Origin: GCA-003244245 sp050699515
GTDB lineage: Bacteria; Actinomycetota; Actinomycetes; Mycobacteriales; Pseudonocardiaceae
Reading direction: 5' to 3'
Assembly (NCBI GenBank): GCA_050699515.1
Contig: JBOHFF010000076.1
Coordinates: forward strand, 34,003-98,002
Length of the DNA stretch: 64,000 nucleotides
Position numbers and translations under genes: made by a program. The notes below the pieces were generated by a model. The model worked only from the letters and a program-made list of their open reading frames with translations. It made no database searches and was not told where the DNA came from. Positions 1 to 7,992 of this stretch are shown here, one piece after another (within the stretch, counting starts at the first letter, position 1; the number at the start of each line of letters is the position of its first letter).

Positions 1-69
1 CTTGCGCCGGCGCACGTCGTCGGCCAGGAAGTCGCGGGTACCTGATGGTGGCTCGGCGGCCTTCGCCAT
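1..69 (-). CDS. Histidyl-tRNA synthetase-like protein, N-terminus only (runs off the left edge)
   Basis: The minus strand opens a reading frame at 69 with a GGAGG box a few bases upstream, and its 23 visible residues read MAKAAEPPSGTRDFLADDVR and onward. The SGTRDFL stretch followed by an arginine-rich helix start is the usual amino end of class II histidyl-tRNA synthetases. The normal actinobacterial HisRS starts differently (an APKGTxDxxP-like motif), so this may be a paralogue rather than the housekeeping enzyme. It lies 73 bases downstream of the PP-loop ATPase gene on the same strand, so the two are probably co-transcribed. A relic of a related gene is present near 7.6 kb. Only the start is visible, so the assignment rests on a short motif. 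Confidence 0.5.
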   Translation of the reverse strand, partial: MAKAAEPPSGTRDFLADDVRRRK

Positions 70-142
70 AACCTCGTCCTCCGGGCAGTGGGGTGAGATG
101 CATTGTCCGACTACCAGTCGCGGTGGTGCACCGCCGGGTCGA

Positions 143-1375
143 TCAGGGGGGTTTCCGCCAGTCCGGGAAGTACCCGCGCAGCAAGCCGAGCACCTGATTC
201 TCAGTGTCAGCGTCACTCCATCCGGTACGCATCAACGGCGTGCCGTCGATCGGCGACAGTTCCTCCCAGCCATCGATGCTGTTCATGAGCGCGGCGACCC
301 CATCCATCAGGGAGAGCGAGATCTGCGGGCCGATGGCATCGAGGCAGTGCGCGAGGAAATAGATCGCCGAGCGTTGTGGTGTGGTCGTGTCTACTCGCTC
401 GCGGTAGTTACTGGCGCTGTAGCGTGGGTAGCAGGCGTCGAGCAGGTGTTTCGGGATTTCCCACAGTGGGAACAGGCAGTTCACGTCAGTCATCCGGCGG
501 ACTGGGTACGCCAGCGGACGGCGGCCGTTCATAAGGCAGAACAGCAACTCTGCCAAGAGATCTTCGCGGTTATAGCCGACGCACAGGTTGTGCGCGGACA
601 GCTCGCGGCACAGGCGGCGACCCACGAGGTTGACGAAGAACGTCCCGAAGAAGTGCACGGTGTCCGGGCCGTAGTCGCGCCGGAACGCCTCCCACAGCTT
701 CGCTGGGGATGTGCTCATGTACAGCAGGTTGGTCATGTCGGAGGCGTAGAGGACGCGGTGCTCGAACCCCGCGCGGTCGCACAGTTCACGCGCGCGGTTC
801 ACCGCTGACTCCGGCCAGAGCGGGTCCATCGCGAGTGTGAAGCATAAGATCTCTGAGGCTGGTTGCCCCGATGCCTGGACAAACTTGGTGAGGCCATAGA
901 CCAGCGTGTTGCTGTCGCCGCCGCCGGAGATGCCCGCGACGATCGGGGTGGTGACCTCGTGCTGTTGGAGGAAGGTCACGATCTGGTCGGACACGATCTC
1001 GCGGAGCGTGGAGTCGTCGACCAGGTGGATGCGGCCCAGCGGTTGCCGGCGGCCGTACTCAAAGTCGAGCAGCGCGGCGACGGGGGTGCTGTCACGGCGA
1101 ATGATATGTGTGTCGGGGCTGCGCAGGGTGTCGATGTCGGTATTCCGAATACAGCGCAGCACAACGTTGTGCTCGGTCGGTATCTCGCTGAGCGGAGTGG
1201 TCATCGGTATCGGTACGTGGTCGTCTTCGCTGCGTACCTCGTAGGCTTGGAACAGGCTCGGCGGCAGTCGGTTGGCGAGCAGGATCTCCGCCAGCGACAG
1301 CTCGTCGGCGACCTTGATCGACCGCGAGCCAGCAGTGAATTCCAAGGTGACGCGTTTCCAATCGGTTGTGGTCAA
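143..1375 (-). CDS. PP-loop ATP pyrophosphatase-type protein with possible beta-grasp N-terminus
   Basis: 410 residues from a TTG at 1375, chosen because GGAGG lies six bases upstream; the open frame further upstream has no coding character. Residues about 150-155 read SGGGDS, the nucleotide-binding PP-loop found in adenylating, amidating and thiolating enzymes (TtcA/TtuA, TilS, asparagine synthase C domain). Residues about 8-76 look like a small beta-rich domain similar in spacing to ThiS/MoaD/ubiquitin-like folds; this is an inference from pattern only. Later segments (NREDLLAELL, then a conserved R..Y.L.H.L region) match the general PP-loop ATPase layout, but the CxxC pairs of tRNA thiolases are absent. 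It follows a 59-residue peptide gene by 35 bases and precedes a HisRS-like gene, suggesting a three-gene operon. Substrate and product are unknown. Confidence 0.6.
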   Translation of the reverse strand: MTTTDWKRVTLEFTAGSRSIKVADELSLAEILLANRLPPSLFQAYEVRSEDDHVPIPMTTPLSEIPTEHNVVLRCIRNTDIDTLRSPDTHIIRRDSTPVAALLDFEYGRRQPLGRIHLVDDSTLREIVSDQIVTFLQQHEVTTPIVAGISGGGDSNTLVYGLTKFVQASGQPASEILCFTLAMDPLWPESAVNRARELCDRAGFEHRVLYASDMTNLLYMSTSPAKLWEAFRRDYGPDTVHFFGTFFVNLVGRRLCRELSAHNLCVGYNREDLLAELLFCLMNGRRPLAYPVRRMTDVNCLFPLWEIPKHLLDACYPRYSASNYRERVDTTTPQRSAIYFLAHCLDAIGPQISLSLMDGVAALMNSIDGWEELSPIDGTPLMRTGWSDADTENQVLGLLRGYFPDWRKPP

Positions 1376-1410
1376 CGTGTTCCTCCACTGCTGACTCGCG
1401 GTCCAATCCG

Positions 1411-1590
1411 TTACAGGTGCGCAGTCAGCGCAACCGGCGTCAGGAACTCCTCGACTCGGGAAGCGGTCATCCGGTCCAGACCGCCGCCGGGCAGGGTGCG
1501 GGTCACGATGGCGGCCAACTCCCGGACCTCCAGACGTTCGGTTGGTACGGTGGTCGGATTCTCTGTGCGTACTTCCAGCGGTGTGGACAA
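1411..1590 (-). CDS. 59-residue peptide encoded upstream of the PP-loop gene
   Basis: A TTG at 1590 has AAAGGAG eight bases upstream and opens a 59-residue frame ending at TAA (1411-1413). The product begins with a polar segment (residues 1-20), then has a helix-prone LEVRELAAIVTRTL stretch, a GGG turn, and a C-terminal part ending in LTAHL. There is no signal peptide, membrane segment or cysteine. Its strong ribosome binding site and place at the head of an operon with a PP-loop ATPase and a HisRS-like gene make it a candidate substrate or carrier for those enzymes, but I do not recognise the family and this role is inferred only from position. Confidence 0.5.
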   Translation of the reverse strand: MSTPLEVRTENPTTVPTERLEVRELAAIVTRTLPGGGLDRMTASRVEEFLTPVALTAHL

Positions 1591-1852
1591 GGAATCGCTC
1601 CTTTCGTGTCGTGGTGAACTTCGTTTGAATCGGTGGCCATCCGCAGGCCTGGAGCTGGGCGCAGCCGGGCGGGAGCCGTGAACCCAGGACCTCAGGGGGA
1701 TGGTTGGTGCTGGGCTTGTGCCCTGCACCAACCGATGTTAACAACAAGCTACCCGAGTTTGTCAAGGTTCTATGCATGGTTAAGTCACTTGACGGTGTCT
1801 ACTGGGGTTGAGACCATGACTTACCCAGGCAACAACGACGTAGGGATGCATC

Positions 1853-2653
1853 ATGCAGCTCCGCAAGCTAGCGAAGGACAAAGACAGTGACATCGGAGGT
1901 TGTCAGACCGTCTATGGCGTTATCGATGCCACCGCTCACCCGGAGTGCATCGTGCAGGGCCCAATCGTCAGTAACAGCCACCTGGAGGACGTGCTTCCCG
2001 GCGAGGGCGGGGTCCGCATCAAGCGTGAGGTGCTCATCGACGCGGTGCGCCAACTCCAGGAGGAGGTTGACCGTACAGCTGAGCTGATCTTGCCGGGCTC
2101 AGAGGCGTTCGGGGCCCTGTTCCATAGTTTCGCCCATTCGGTGTTCCGGCTGGAGACCCTCCAGTCCTACCGCAGTGCGCGAGATCGGGACCTTCTTAAC
2201 CGGTTCGTCGCCGGCGAGCCCAAGCCGCCGGATCCCGCGAAAGCCAGGTGGACCTCGATGATCGCCTCGAACGTGCAGTCGGGCAAGACGGTACAACGCG
2301 TACACGTTGTCCGCGAGCCGCTGACTGACTACCTGCGATTCGAGCTTACGTGGGGCTATGAACCGAACGTCGCAGTCGGGGAAGACGTCCGGATCATCGC
2401 CATTGGCCAGAACTCCTGGCCTGCGGACCTACCTCAGCACGACTTTTGGCTCTTCGATTCGGCCGAGTTGTATGACATGCACTACGACGATGATCAGGTG
2501 TGGCTTGGTGCTGGGCACGTCACTGATCCCAAGAGGATCGTGGACGCCTGCCGGTGGCGGGACGCGGCGTTACACTACGGCACTCCGTGGTCGGTCTACG
2601 TGCACACCAAGCCTGAGCTGGCCCACCACCTATCTGTCTCGCAAGCACCGTAG
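1853..2653 (+). CDS. DUF6879-family protein with fused N-terminal small domain
   Basis: 266 residues. The C-terminal two thirds (from about residue 80) carries the DUF6879 pattern: a helix with FGALFHSFAHSVFRLE, then RVHVVREPLTDYLRFEL, a DFWLFD motif and a closing block WRDAALHYGTPW. The first 70 residues (LRKLAKDKDSDIGGCQTVY, VQGPIV, VRIKREVL) match a small actinomycete domain that I know mainly as a separate gene next to DUF6879 genes, so this looks like a fusion. Four bases after its stop comes a helix-turn-helix DUF5753 protein, the usual partner of this family in actinomycetes. These pairs are thought to be regulatory or antitoxin-like; the molecular activity is not known. Confidence 0.7.
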   Translation: MQLRKLAKDKDSDIGGCQTVYGVIDATAHPECIVQGPIVSNSHLEDVLPGEGGVRIKREVLIDAVRQLQEEVDRTAELILPGSEAFGALFHSFAHSVFRLETLQSYRSARDRDLLNRFVAGEPKPPDPAKARWTSMIASNVQSGKTVQRVHVVREPLTDYLRFELTWGYEPNVAVGEDVRIIAIGQNSWPADLPQHDFWLFDSAELYDMHYDDDQVWLGAGHVTDPKRIVDACRWRDAALHYGTPWSVYVHTKPELAHHLSVSQAP

Positions 2654-2657
2654 GAGC

Positions 2658-3524
2658 ATGAGGTTGCCCGGAAACCCGGAACGGGCCCGCCTTGCCACCC
2701 GCTTACGGGAGCTGCGCGCCGGCACGGGGTTGTCGGGTAACAGGTTCGCCACCGAGCGGATCGAATGGCCGCAGTCACGGGTATCCCGCCTGGAGACCGG
2801 GACGCAGCTGCCCACCGAGGACGACATCCACACCTGGGCGCAAGCCACCGGTGCCAGCGGCGAGACGGTGACTGAGCTGCTGGAGATGCTAAACCGGGCG
2901 CGGATCGAGTACGCCACCTGGCGAGAGACGTACCACCGCGCGGGCGGTCCGAGCGGCAAGCAGATCAGCATCGCCCAGTTGGAGGCGCAGGCCACCCACA
3001 TCAGGTCCTTCCAGCCCGCGATGGTGATCGGACTGCTCCAGACGCCCGCATACGCGCGCGAGATGCTCACCCTGCCCGGTAGTCCATTGACCTACGCCGG
3101 ATCCAGGGCCGACGTCGACACGGTGGTGGCCGAACGTATGAGCCGGCAACACGTGCTGTACCAGCCTGGTAAGCAGGTACAGCTGGTGATGGGTGAAGCG
3201 GGGCTGTACAACAACGTCGGGACCATTGGGACCTTGATCGGGCAGCTCGATCGTTTGATGACCCTGGCCGTGTTGCCGAGCATCGATGTCGGCATCGTGC
3301 CGTTCGCGGTGCCGATGCTCCCCGTGCCGGGATTCGTGATCTATGACGACGAGGTTGTCACCTCGGAGTCACTCACTGCCGAGCAGCGTCTCATCGAGTC
3401 CGACGAGGTCGCCCAGTACATTCGCTTTTTCGATGAGCTGCGAGCCGTGGCCGCGACAGGCCCGGATGCGGTGGCGCTGATCCAGCGGGTCACGGCTGAG
3501 CTGCGAGCGGAAGCGCTCGAATAA
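2658..3524 (+). CDS. XRE-family regulator with DUF5753 (Scr1-like) C-terminal domain
   Basis: 288 residues from an ATG at 2658 with TAGGAG directly before it. Residues about 8-65 form a helix-turn-helix (LATRLRELRAGTGLSGN..FA, SRVSRLETGTQLPT). The rest is the DUF5753 domain, with its hallmark stretch ending in FQPAMVIGLLQTPAYAREML, followed by LPSIDVGIVPF. Such proteins are DNA-binding and are usually paired with DUF397 or DUF6879 genes in Streptomyces relatives. Here the partner is the DUF6879 gene ending four bases upstream. It probably regulates its own small operon. Confidence 0.8.
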   Translation: MRLPGNPERARLATRLRELRAGTGLSGNRFATERIEWPQSRVSRLETGTQLPTEDDIHTWAQATGASGETVTELLEMLNRARIEYATWRETYHRAGGPSGKQISIAQLEAQATHIRSFQPAMVIGLLQTPAYAREMLTLPGSPLTYAGSRADVDTVVAERMSRQHVLYQPGKQVQLVMGEAGLYNNVGTIGTLIGQLDRLMTLAVLPSIDVGIVPFAVPMLPVPGFVIYDDEVVTSESLTAEQRLIESDEVAQYIRFFDELRAVAATGPDAVALIQRVTAELRAEALE

Positions 3525-3598
3525 TGCGGCGACCCTGCGTTGCTTGCCGTGGGCTGCGGGCGTATCCGTGAGCTGTGGGGCCTGGGAGGTGGTGAGTC

Positions 3599-4972
3599 GT
3601 GGTGAATGATGAACTTGCTGGTCATGACGCTGGGCGAGCGGATCCTGTCGACCCAGCGTTGTTTCGGCGGGAGGATGCGCGCCGGGCGCTGGCCGCTTTG
3701 GACATCGGCGCTTTTTACGAGGTCTTGGCAGCCGAGGCTGGGCTTAGCCAGCGGCAGATCGCGGCGCGCGCCGGGCAGTCCCAGCCGGAGGTCAGTGAGA
3801 TCGTTGCCGGGCGTCGCCAGGTGGAAAACCACCATGTGCTGGTGCGCATCGCGGACAGCTTCGATATTCCCCGGGAGTTCATGGGTCTGTCCTGGTGGGG
3901 TCCCGATGGGACCTACTGTGGTGAGGTCAGCGCCGTTGAGCTAGCGGAGGAGAAGGACATGCGCCGCCGCGTCCTGCTCGGTGCCACCTCAATGGCGGCC
4001 CTTGGGCAGCTCGTGCAGGGTGTGGGTGAGCTGGCGCTGCCCATCGGGGAACCGCTGCCCTCCCGGCTGGGCATGGTCCATGTGCACACGGTGGAGGCGG
4101 CCACCGGGCGGTTGCGCGGGATGGCGCGCCAGTTCGGCGGGCAGGCTGATCTGTTCGGCGCCGCGGCGAGGAATTACACACGGTGGATGCAGGTGTCCGC
4201 GCCCGATGCGGTCAAGGCGCAGCTGGGGGCCGCGCTGGCGGAGTTGTATACCGAGGCGGGTTGGTGCTGTTATGACGCGGGGCTGGACGGGGTGGGCTGT
4301 TTCACCCGTGCCCTGGCGCTGGCCGATGAGGCGCGCGATGCTTACGGCATCGCGAACGCGGCCTGGCATGCCGGATTGACGATGGTGCGTGGCGGGCACC
4401 CGGATGACGCGCTCAAGTGCTTTCAGATGGGGCAGCTCGCCCTCGCGGGGTTTCAGCCCGGTAAGGCGAGGCCGGCGATGCTGCGCGCCGACGATCCGCG
4501 AGTGCCGGTCCTGGCCGGCCGGCTGAACCGCAATTCCGCGACCGCCTGCGCCCTGCTGGGCAAAGCCGATCAGGCGCAGCGCTACCTTGCTGACGCCCAG
4601 GACGGGTGGGCGCCCCGCACTGCGTTCGAGCAGGCGGGCATGGAGATCGCAACGGCTGGGATCTGGCTCGACCTGGGCCGACTCGAGGCAGCGGAGGTGT
4701 TCGCTGCGCGTGCTGTGCGCACTTACGGCGATGCCCACGTCCGGGGCCGGACGGCTGCGGAACTCGCGCTCGCCGAGGTGCACGTGCGGGCCGGGGAGCC
4801 CCGCGGGCTGGTGCTGGCTCAGCAGGCCATCACAGCGGTGAGCACCCTCCAATCCGTCGCCGTGCGACAAGAACGCCTCCTGCCGCTGGCCGCCGCCCTG
4901 GAGGCCCGCCCTAGCAATGACGCCAAACAACTCGCCCGCACCGCCCGCCACACCGCTGGGACACGCGCATAG
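3599..4972 (+). CDS. Helix-turn-helix regulator with TPR-like repeats
   Basis: 457 residues. GTG at 3599 and GTG at 3602 are both possible starts. Residues about 38-100 form a helix-turn-helix (LAAEAGLSQRQIAARAGQSQ, EVSEIVAGRRQVENHHVLVR). After a short linker the protein consists of alpha-helical pairs typical of tetratricopeptide repeats (YTEAGWCCYDAGLDG; ALALADEARDAYG; LAELHV-like repeats to residue 440). This layout is common in actinomycete regulators related to NsdA, which influence development and secondary metabolism. It lies about 75 bases after the DUF5753 gene on the same strand but with its own upstream region. Confidence 0.75.
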   Translation: MVNDELAGHDAGRADPVDPALFRREDARRALAALDIGAFYEVLAAEAGLSQRQIAARAGQSQPEVSEIVAGRRQVENHHVLVRIADSFDIPREFMGLSWWGPDGTYCGEVSAVELAEEKDMRRRVLLGATSMAALGQLVQGVGELALPIGEPLPSRLGMVHVHTVEAATGRLRGMARQFGGQADLFGAAARNYTRWMQVSAPDAVKAQLGAALAELYTEAGWCCYDAGLDGVGCFTRALALADEARDAYGIANAAWHAGLTMVRGGHPDDALKCFQMGQLALAGFQPGKARPAMLRADDPRVPVLAGRLNRNSATACALLGKADQAQRYLADAQDGWAPRTAFEQAGMEIATAGIWLDLGRLEAAEVFAARAVRTYGDAHVRGRTAAELALAEVHVRAGEPRGLVLAQQAITAVSTLQSVAVRQERLLPLAAALEARPSNDAKQLARTARHTAGTRA

Positions 4973-5061
4973 CAGAGGTTGGGCGGTGAGCAGGCGGGTG
5001 AGCAGGCGGAACGGGGAAATCCACGACGTCGCACTGTGTCCGTGCTGCGGCGCGGGCGTCG

Positions 5062-6093
5062 CTAGTAGGCCGGCACGGTGTGATCGCGAGGCACTGTCTC
5101 GTGCTGCGGCGGCGGGGAAGGCGGGGTGCCATCGCCGAAGGGAGACCCGCCCAGCTCCGCGCGGCCGTGCGGGTGCAACCAGCTGCCCAGCTCCGGCCCG
5201 GCGGGCACGATGCCGCTCGGGTTGATGTCGCGATGCACCTGGTAGTAGTGGCGCTTGATGTGGTCGAAATCGATGGTGTCGCCGAAGCCGGGTGTGCAGA
5301 ACAGATCGCGGGCGTAGGCCCACAGCACCGGCATCTCCGCAAGTTTGCACCGGTTGCACTTGAAATGACCGTGATAGACGGCATCGAAGCGCACCAGGGT
5401 GGTGAACAGCCTGACGTCGGCTTCGGTGATCGAGTCCCCGACCAGGTAGCGTTGACGCTCCAGGCGGTCTGAGAGCCAGTCGAGCCGGTCGAACAGCCGG
5501 TGGTAGGCTGCTTCGTAGGCGTTCTGGTTGCCGGCGAAGCCACAGCGGTACACGCCATTGTTGACATCGGTGAACACCACGCGATTGACCTCGTCGATCT
5601 CGGCTCGGCGATCTTCGGGGTAGAGGTCGGGGGCGCCGGGTCGGTGGTAGGCCCGCCACTCGAGGGACATGTCCAGGGTGATCTGGGAGTAGTCGTTGGT
5701 GACGACCTGGCCGGTGGGGACATCGACGATGGCGGGAACCGTGATACCCCGATCGTAGCCGGGGATCCGGGCGAAGTAGGCGTCCTGCAGCCGCTCGATG
5801 CCCAGAACGGGATCACGACCGCCGGGGTCGAGGTCGAAGGTCCAGCTCCGCGCGTCGTGGGTCGGCCCGGTCACCCCCATCGACAGCGCATCCTCCAGAC
5901 CCAGCAGGCGACGGACGATGATCGCCCGGTTGGCCCACGGGCAGGCTCTGCTGACCACGAGGCGATACCTGCCCGGTTCGGCGGGGAAGCCGTCGGCGCC
6001 ATCGGCGGTGATGCGGGTGGTGATGTAGCGCTGGTCGCGGGTGAACTCGCCGGTCGGGCTGAGGTAGCTGCCGGCGGCTACTGGGTCGGACAT
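5062..6093 (-). CDS. Glutathionyl-hydroquinone reductase family (Xi-class GST-like) protein
   Basis: 343 residues from an ATG at 6093, preferred over the one at 6105 because GGAG sits six bases before it. The CPWANR motif (Cys about residue 51) is the catalytic cysteine signature of Xi-class glutathione transferases/ECM4-like reductases. It is followed by the thioredoxin-fold VTNDYSQITLDM segment and by a C-terminal helical domain (GEVNRVVF-like, GVYRCGFAGNQ, RYLVGDSITEADVRLFTTLVRFD). The known reaction is reductive removal of a thiol from glutathionyl-hydroquinones; in actinomycetes the thiol may be different (mycothiol), which is inference. Cytosolic. It is the only intact enzyme gene between the regulators and an aminotransferase relic. 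Confidence 0.8.
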   Translation of the reverse strand: MSDPVAAGSYLSPTGEFTRDQRYITTRITADGADGFPAEPGRYRLVVSRACPWANRAIIVRRLLGLEDALSMGVTGPTHDARSWTFDLDPGGRDPVLGIERLQDAYFARIPGYDRGITVPAIVDVPTGQVVTNDYSQITLDMSLEWRAYHRPGAPDLYPEDRRAEIDEVNRVVFTDVNNGVYRCGFAGNQNAYEAAYHRLFDRLDWLSDRLERQRYLVGDSITEADVRLFTTLVRFDAVYHGHFKCNRCKLAEMPVLWAYARDLFCTPGFGDTIDFDHIKRHYYQVHRDINPSGIVPAGPELGSWLHPHGRAELGGSPFGDGTPPSPPPQHETVPRDHTVPAY

Positions 6094-6288
6094 CGTCTTC
6101 TCCATGGTGTGGTCAGACCGGCGTGCACGTGGCAGGACTGCACAGCGGTGCGGATGACGTCGTAGACGTCGCTACCAGCGGCGATGACATCGGGCTCCAA
6201 GACTGGGTCGCGGAGTTCGGGCGCCACATGACCAGGAAATACTCGCGACGATGGTGGGCGGAGTCAATATAGGCGACCCCCCAGGTCG

Positions 6289-7400
6289 GTGGACAGCGCC
6301 TGTCGGGCGGTCCTTGCCTATTTACATGCTCCGGTGCAGGACTATGCTGTCATCTTCACCGCGAATGCTACCGGAGCGTGCCGGTTGGTCGGCGAGGCAT
6401 ACCCGTTCGACCGGCGGACCGGACTGGTGCTCACAGCGGACAACCACAATTCGGTCAACGGTATCCGCGAGTTCGCGCGGTCGAGGAAGGCCACGACGAC
6501 CTACGTGCCCAGCGCGGCCAGCGACCTGCGGGTGCCCGATGCAATGGTGCACGCCGCGTTCGGTCGGCACAGCGTTCGGGCCTGGTGCCGAAGGCTTTTC
6601 GCATATCCTGCGCAGAGCAACTTCAGCGGCGTGCAGCATCCCCTGGACTGGGTGGAGCTGGCGCACCGGCAGGGCTACGACGTGCTGCTTGATGCCGCCG
6701 CGTACCTGCCGACGAACACGCTGGATTTCAGCGTCGTCACTCCCGAGTTCGTCACGCTCAACTGGTACAAGCTGTTCGGGTACCCTACTGGCGTCGGCTG
6801 CTTGATCGCGAGGCGAGAGGCACTCGCGCGGCTGCGCCGGCCGTGGTTCTCCGGCGGCACCATTCAGACTGTCAGTGTGCAGGGTCACTGGCATTCGATG
6901 GCCCAGGATGAGGCCGCGTTCGAAGACGGCACGTTGAATTTCCTGGCCGTGCCCGATGTCGAGTTCGGTTTGTCCTGGCTGAGCAGCATCGGGGTCGAGG
7001 TGATCCGGCGCCGGGTGCAGTGCCTGACCGGCTGGCTGCTCGACCGGCTCGGTGCGCTGACCCACGACAACGGGGAGCCGATGGCCCGGATCTATGGACC
7101 CAGCGACACGGTGCGCAGGGGCGGCACGGTCGCCTTCAATCTGCTCGATCCCAGCGGAATGGTCATCGACGAACGCCTCATCGCCACCGAGTCGGCCGCC
7201 GCAGGTTTCTCCCTGCGCACCGGATGTTTCTGCAATCCGGGCGCCAGCGAGACATCATTCGGTATTGCCCGGGCATCTCTGCGCGGCGCTCTCCGTAAAG
7301 GAGCTGACACCATTTGAGGGCTACATCACGCTGCTCCGATTGCCCAGCGGCGGAGCGATCCGGGCCTCCTTCGGTATCGCGTCACCCACGGACTGCCCCC
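6289..7400 (+). pseudogene. Relic of a class V aminotransferase (Moco sulfurase/cysteine desulfurase-like)
   Basis: The frame 6289-7317 encodes the centre of a class V PLP enzyme: YAVIFTANATGACRLVGEA, then TLNWYKLFGYPTGVG with the PLP-binding lysine, then GCFCNPGAS. The first roughly 80 residues of the family are missing and the upstream DNA does not encode them. After SFGIARASL the frame is lost, but another frame (about 7300-7390) continues with the expected end FEGYITLLRLPSGGAIRASF. A frameshift and loss of both ends make this a decayed gene. In life such enzymes mobilise sulfur from cysteine, which is interesting beside the PP-loop gene at the left edge, but this copy cannot be functional as it stands. 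Confidence 0.7.
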
Positions 7401-7556
7401 CAGAACACACCGCTAGCTATGAGCAAGCCATTCACCGGTCGACCGAACTCGCACATCCAGTGCCCGTTCGACTCTCTCGATCTCCCGTGCGGGATCGCGC
7501 TGTATGACGTCGGGCTGCGCAGCAACTTAGCGGCCAGGCAGCCGAGCGTGTGAACC

Positions 7557-7889
7557 TCCGGACGTCCGAAGCCCGCGAGCCCGCAGCTGCCCGGCGAGTC
7601 GCATGACGTCATCCTCGGCCCCGAGCACCGTCAGCGCCACGTCGAGGCCGCCGAGCTTGGCGACCAGGCCGTCATAGCGGCCGCTGGAGGCGATCGAGCC
7701 GGGTAGCCGACCGCTTCCACTTCGAAGATCGGGCCGGTGTAGTAGTCCAGTGGTGCCCCTTCAGCAGTGAGACAGAGAAGATCAATAGCGCGGACGAGGA
7801 CGATGGGGTCTTCAACCCGCGCCGGAAGTCCCTCAACCAGTCGAGTGTGGATCACCCACACCTCATGACAGATCACGAGCGAACGATTA
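7557..7889 (-). pseudogene. Composite relic: small WVIHTRL protein joined to HisRS-like fragments
   Basis: Reading leftward from 7889, the first part (WVIHTRLVEGLPARVEDPIV) is a paralogue of the small gene at 10366-10545. Directly after it comes LDYYTGPIFEVEAVG, the motif 2/His-A-like signature of histidyl-tRNA synthetases. In another frame follow GSIASSGRYDGLVAKLGGLD and LTVLGAEDDVMRLAGQL, the latter resembling the anticodon-binding end of HisRS. At least one frameshift and one internal deletion are required, so it is not a gene now. It recalls the HisRS-like gene that starts at the left edge. Confidence 0.55.
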
Positions 7890-7992
7890 CAGTGCGTTGA
7901 CCGATGCTGACTGTGTAACTTTTGCTTCTGCGGCAACGATAAATTCTTTTAGAAAGAATCAGATGTGTATTTAAGATACATGAGGCACAATA

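Noticed and set aside
143..1777. Longer form of the PP-loop protein starting at 1777
   Set aside because: The extra 134 codons overlap the 59-residue peptide gene in another frame and lack coding character, whereas TTG 1375 has an ideal ribosome site.
3989..5659. Long minus-strand frame opposite the TPR regulator and the GST-like gene
   Set aside because: Overlaps two well-supported genes and has no domain features.
7420..7553. Short frame MSKPFTGRPNSHIQCPF and onward
   Set aside because: Lies in decayed DNA behind the aminotransferase relic, no ribosome site, no recognised family.
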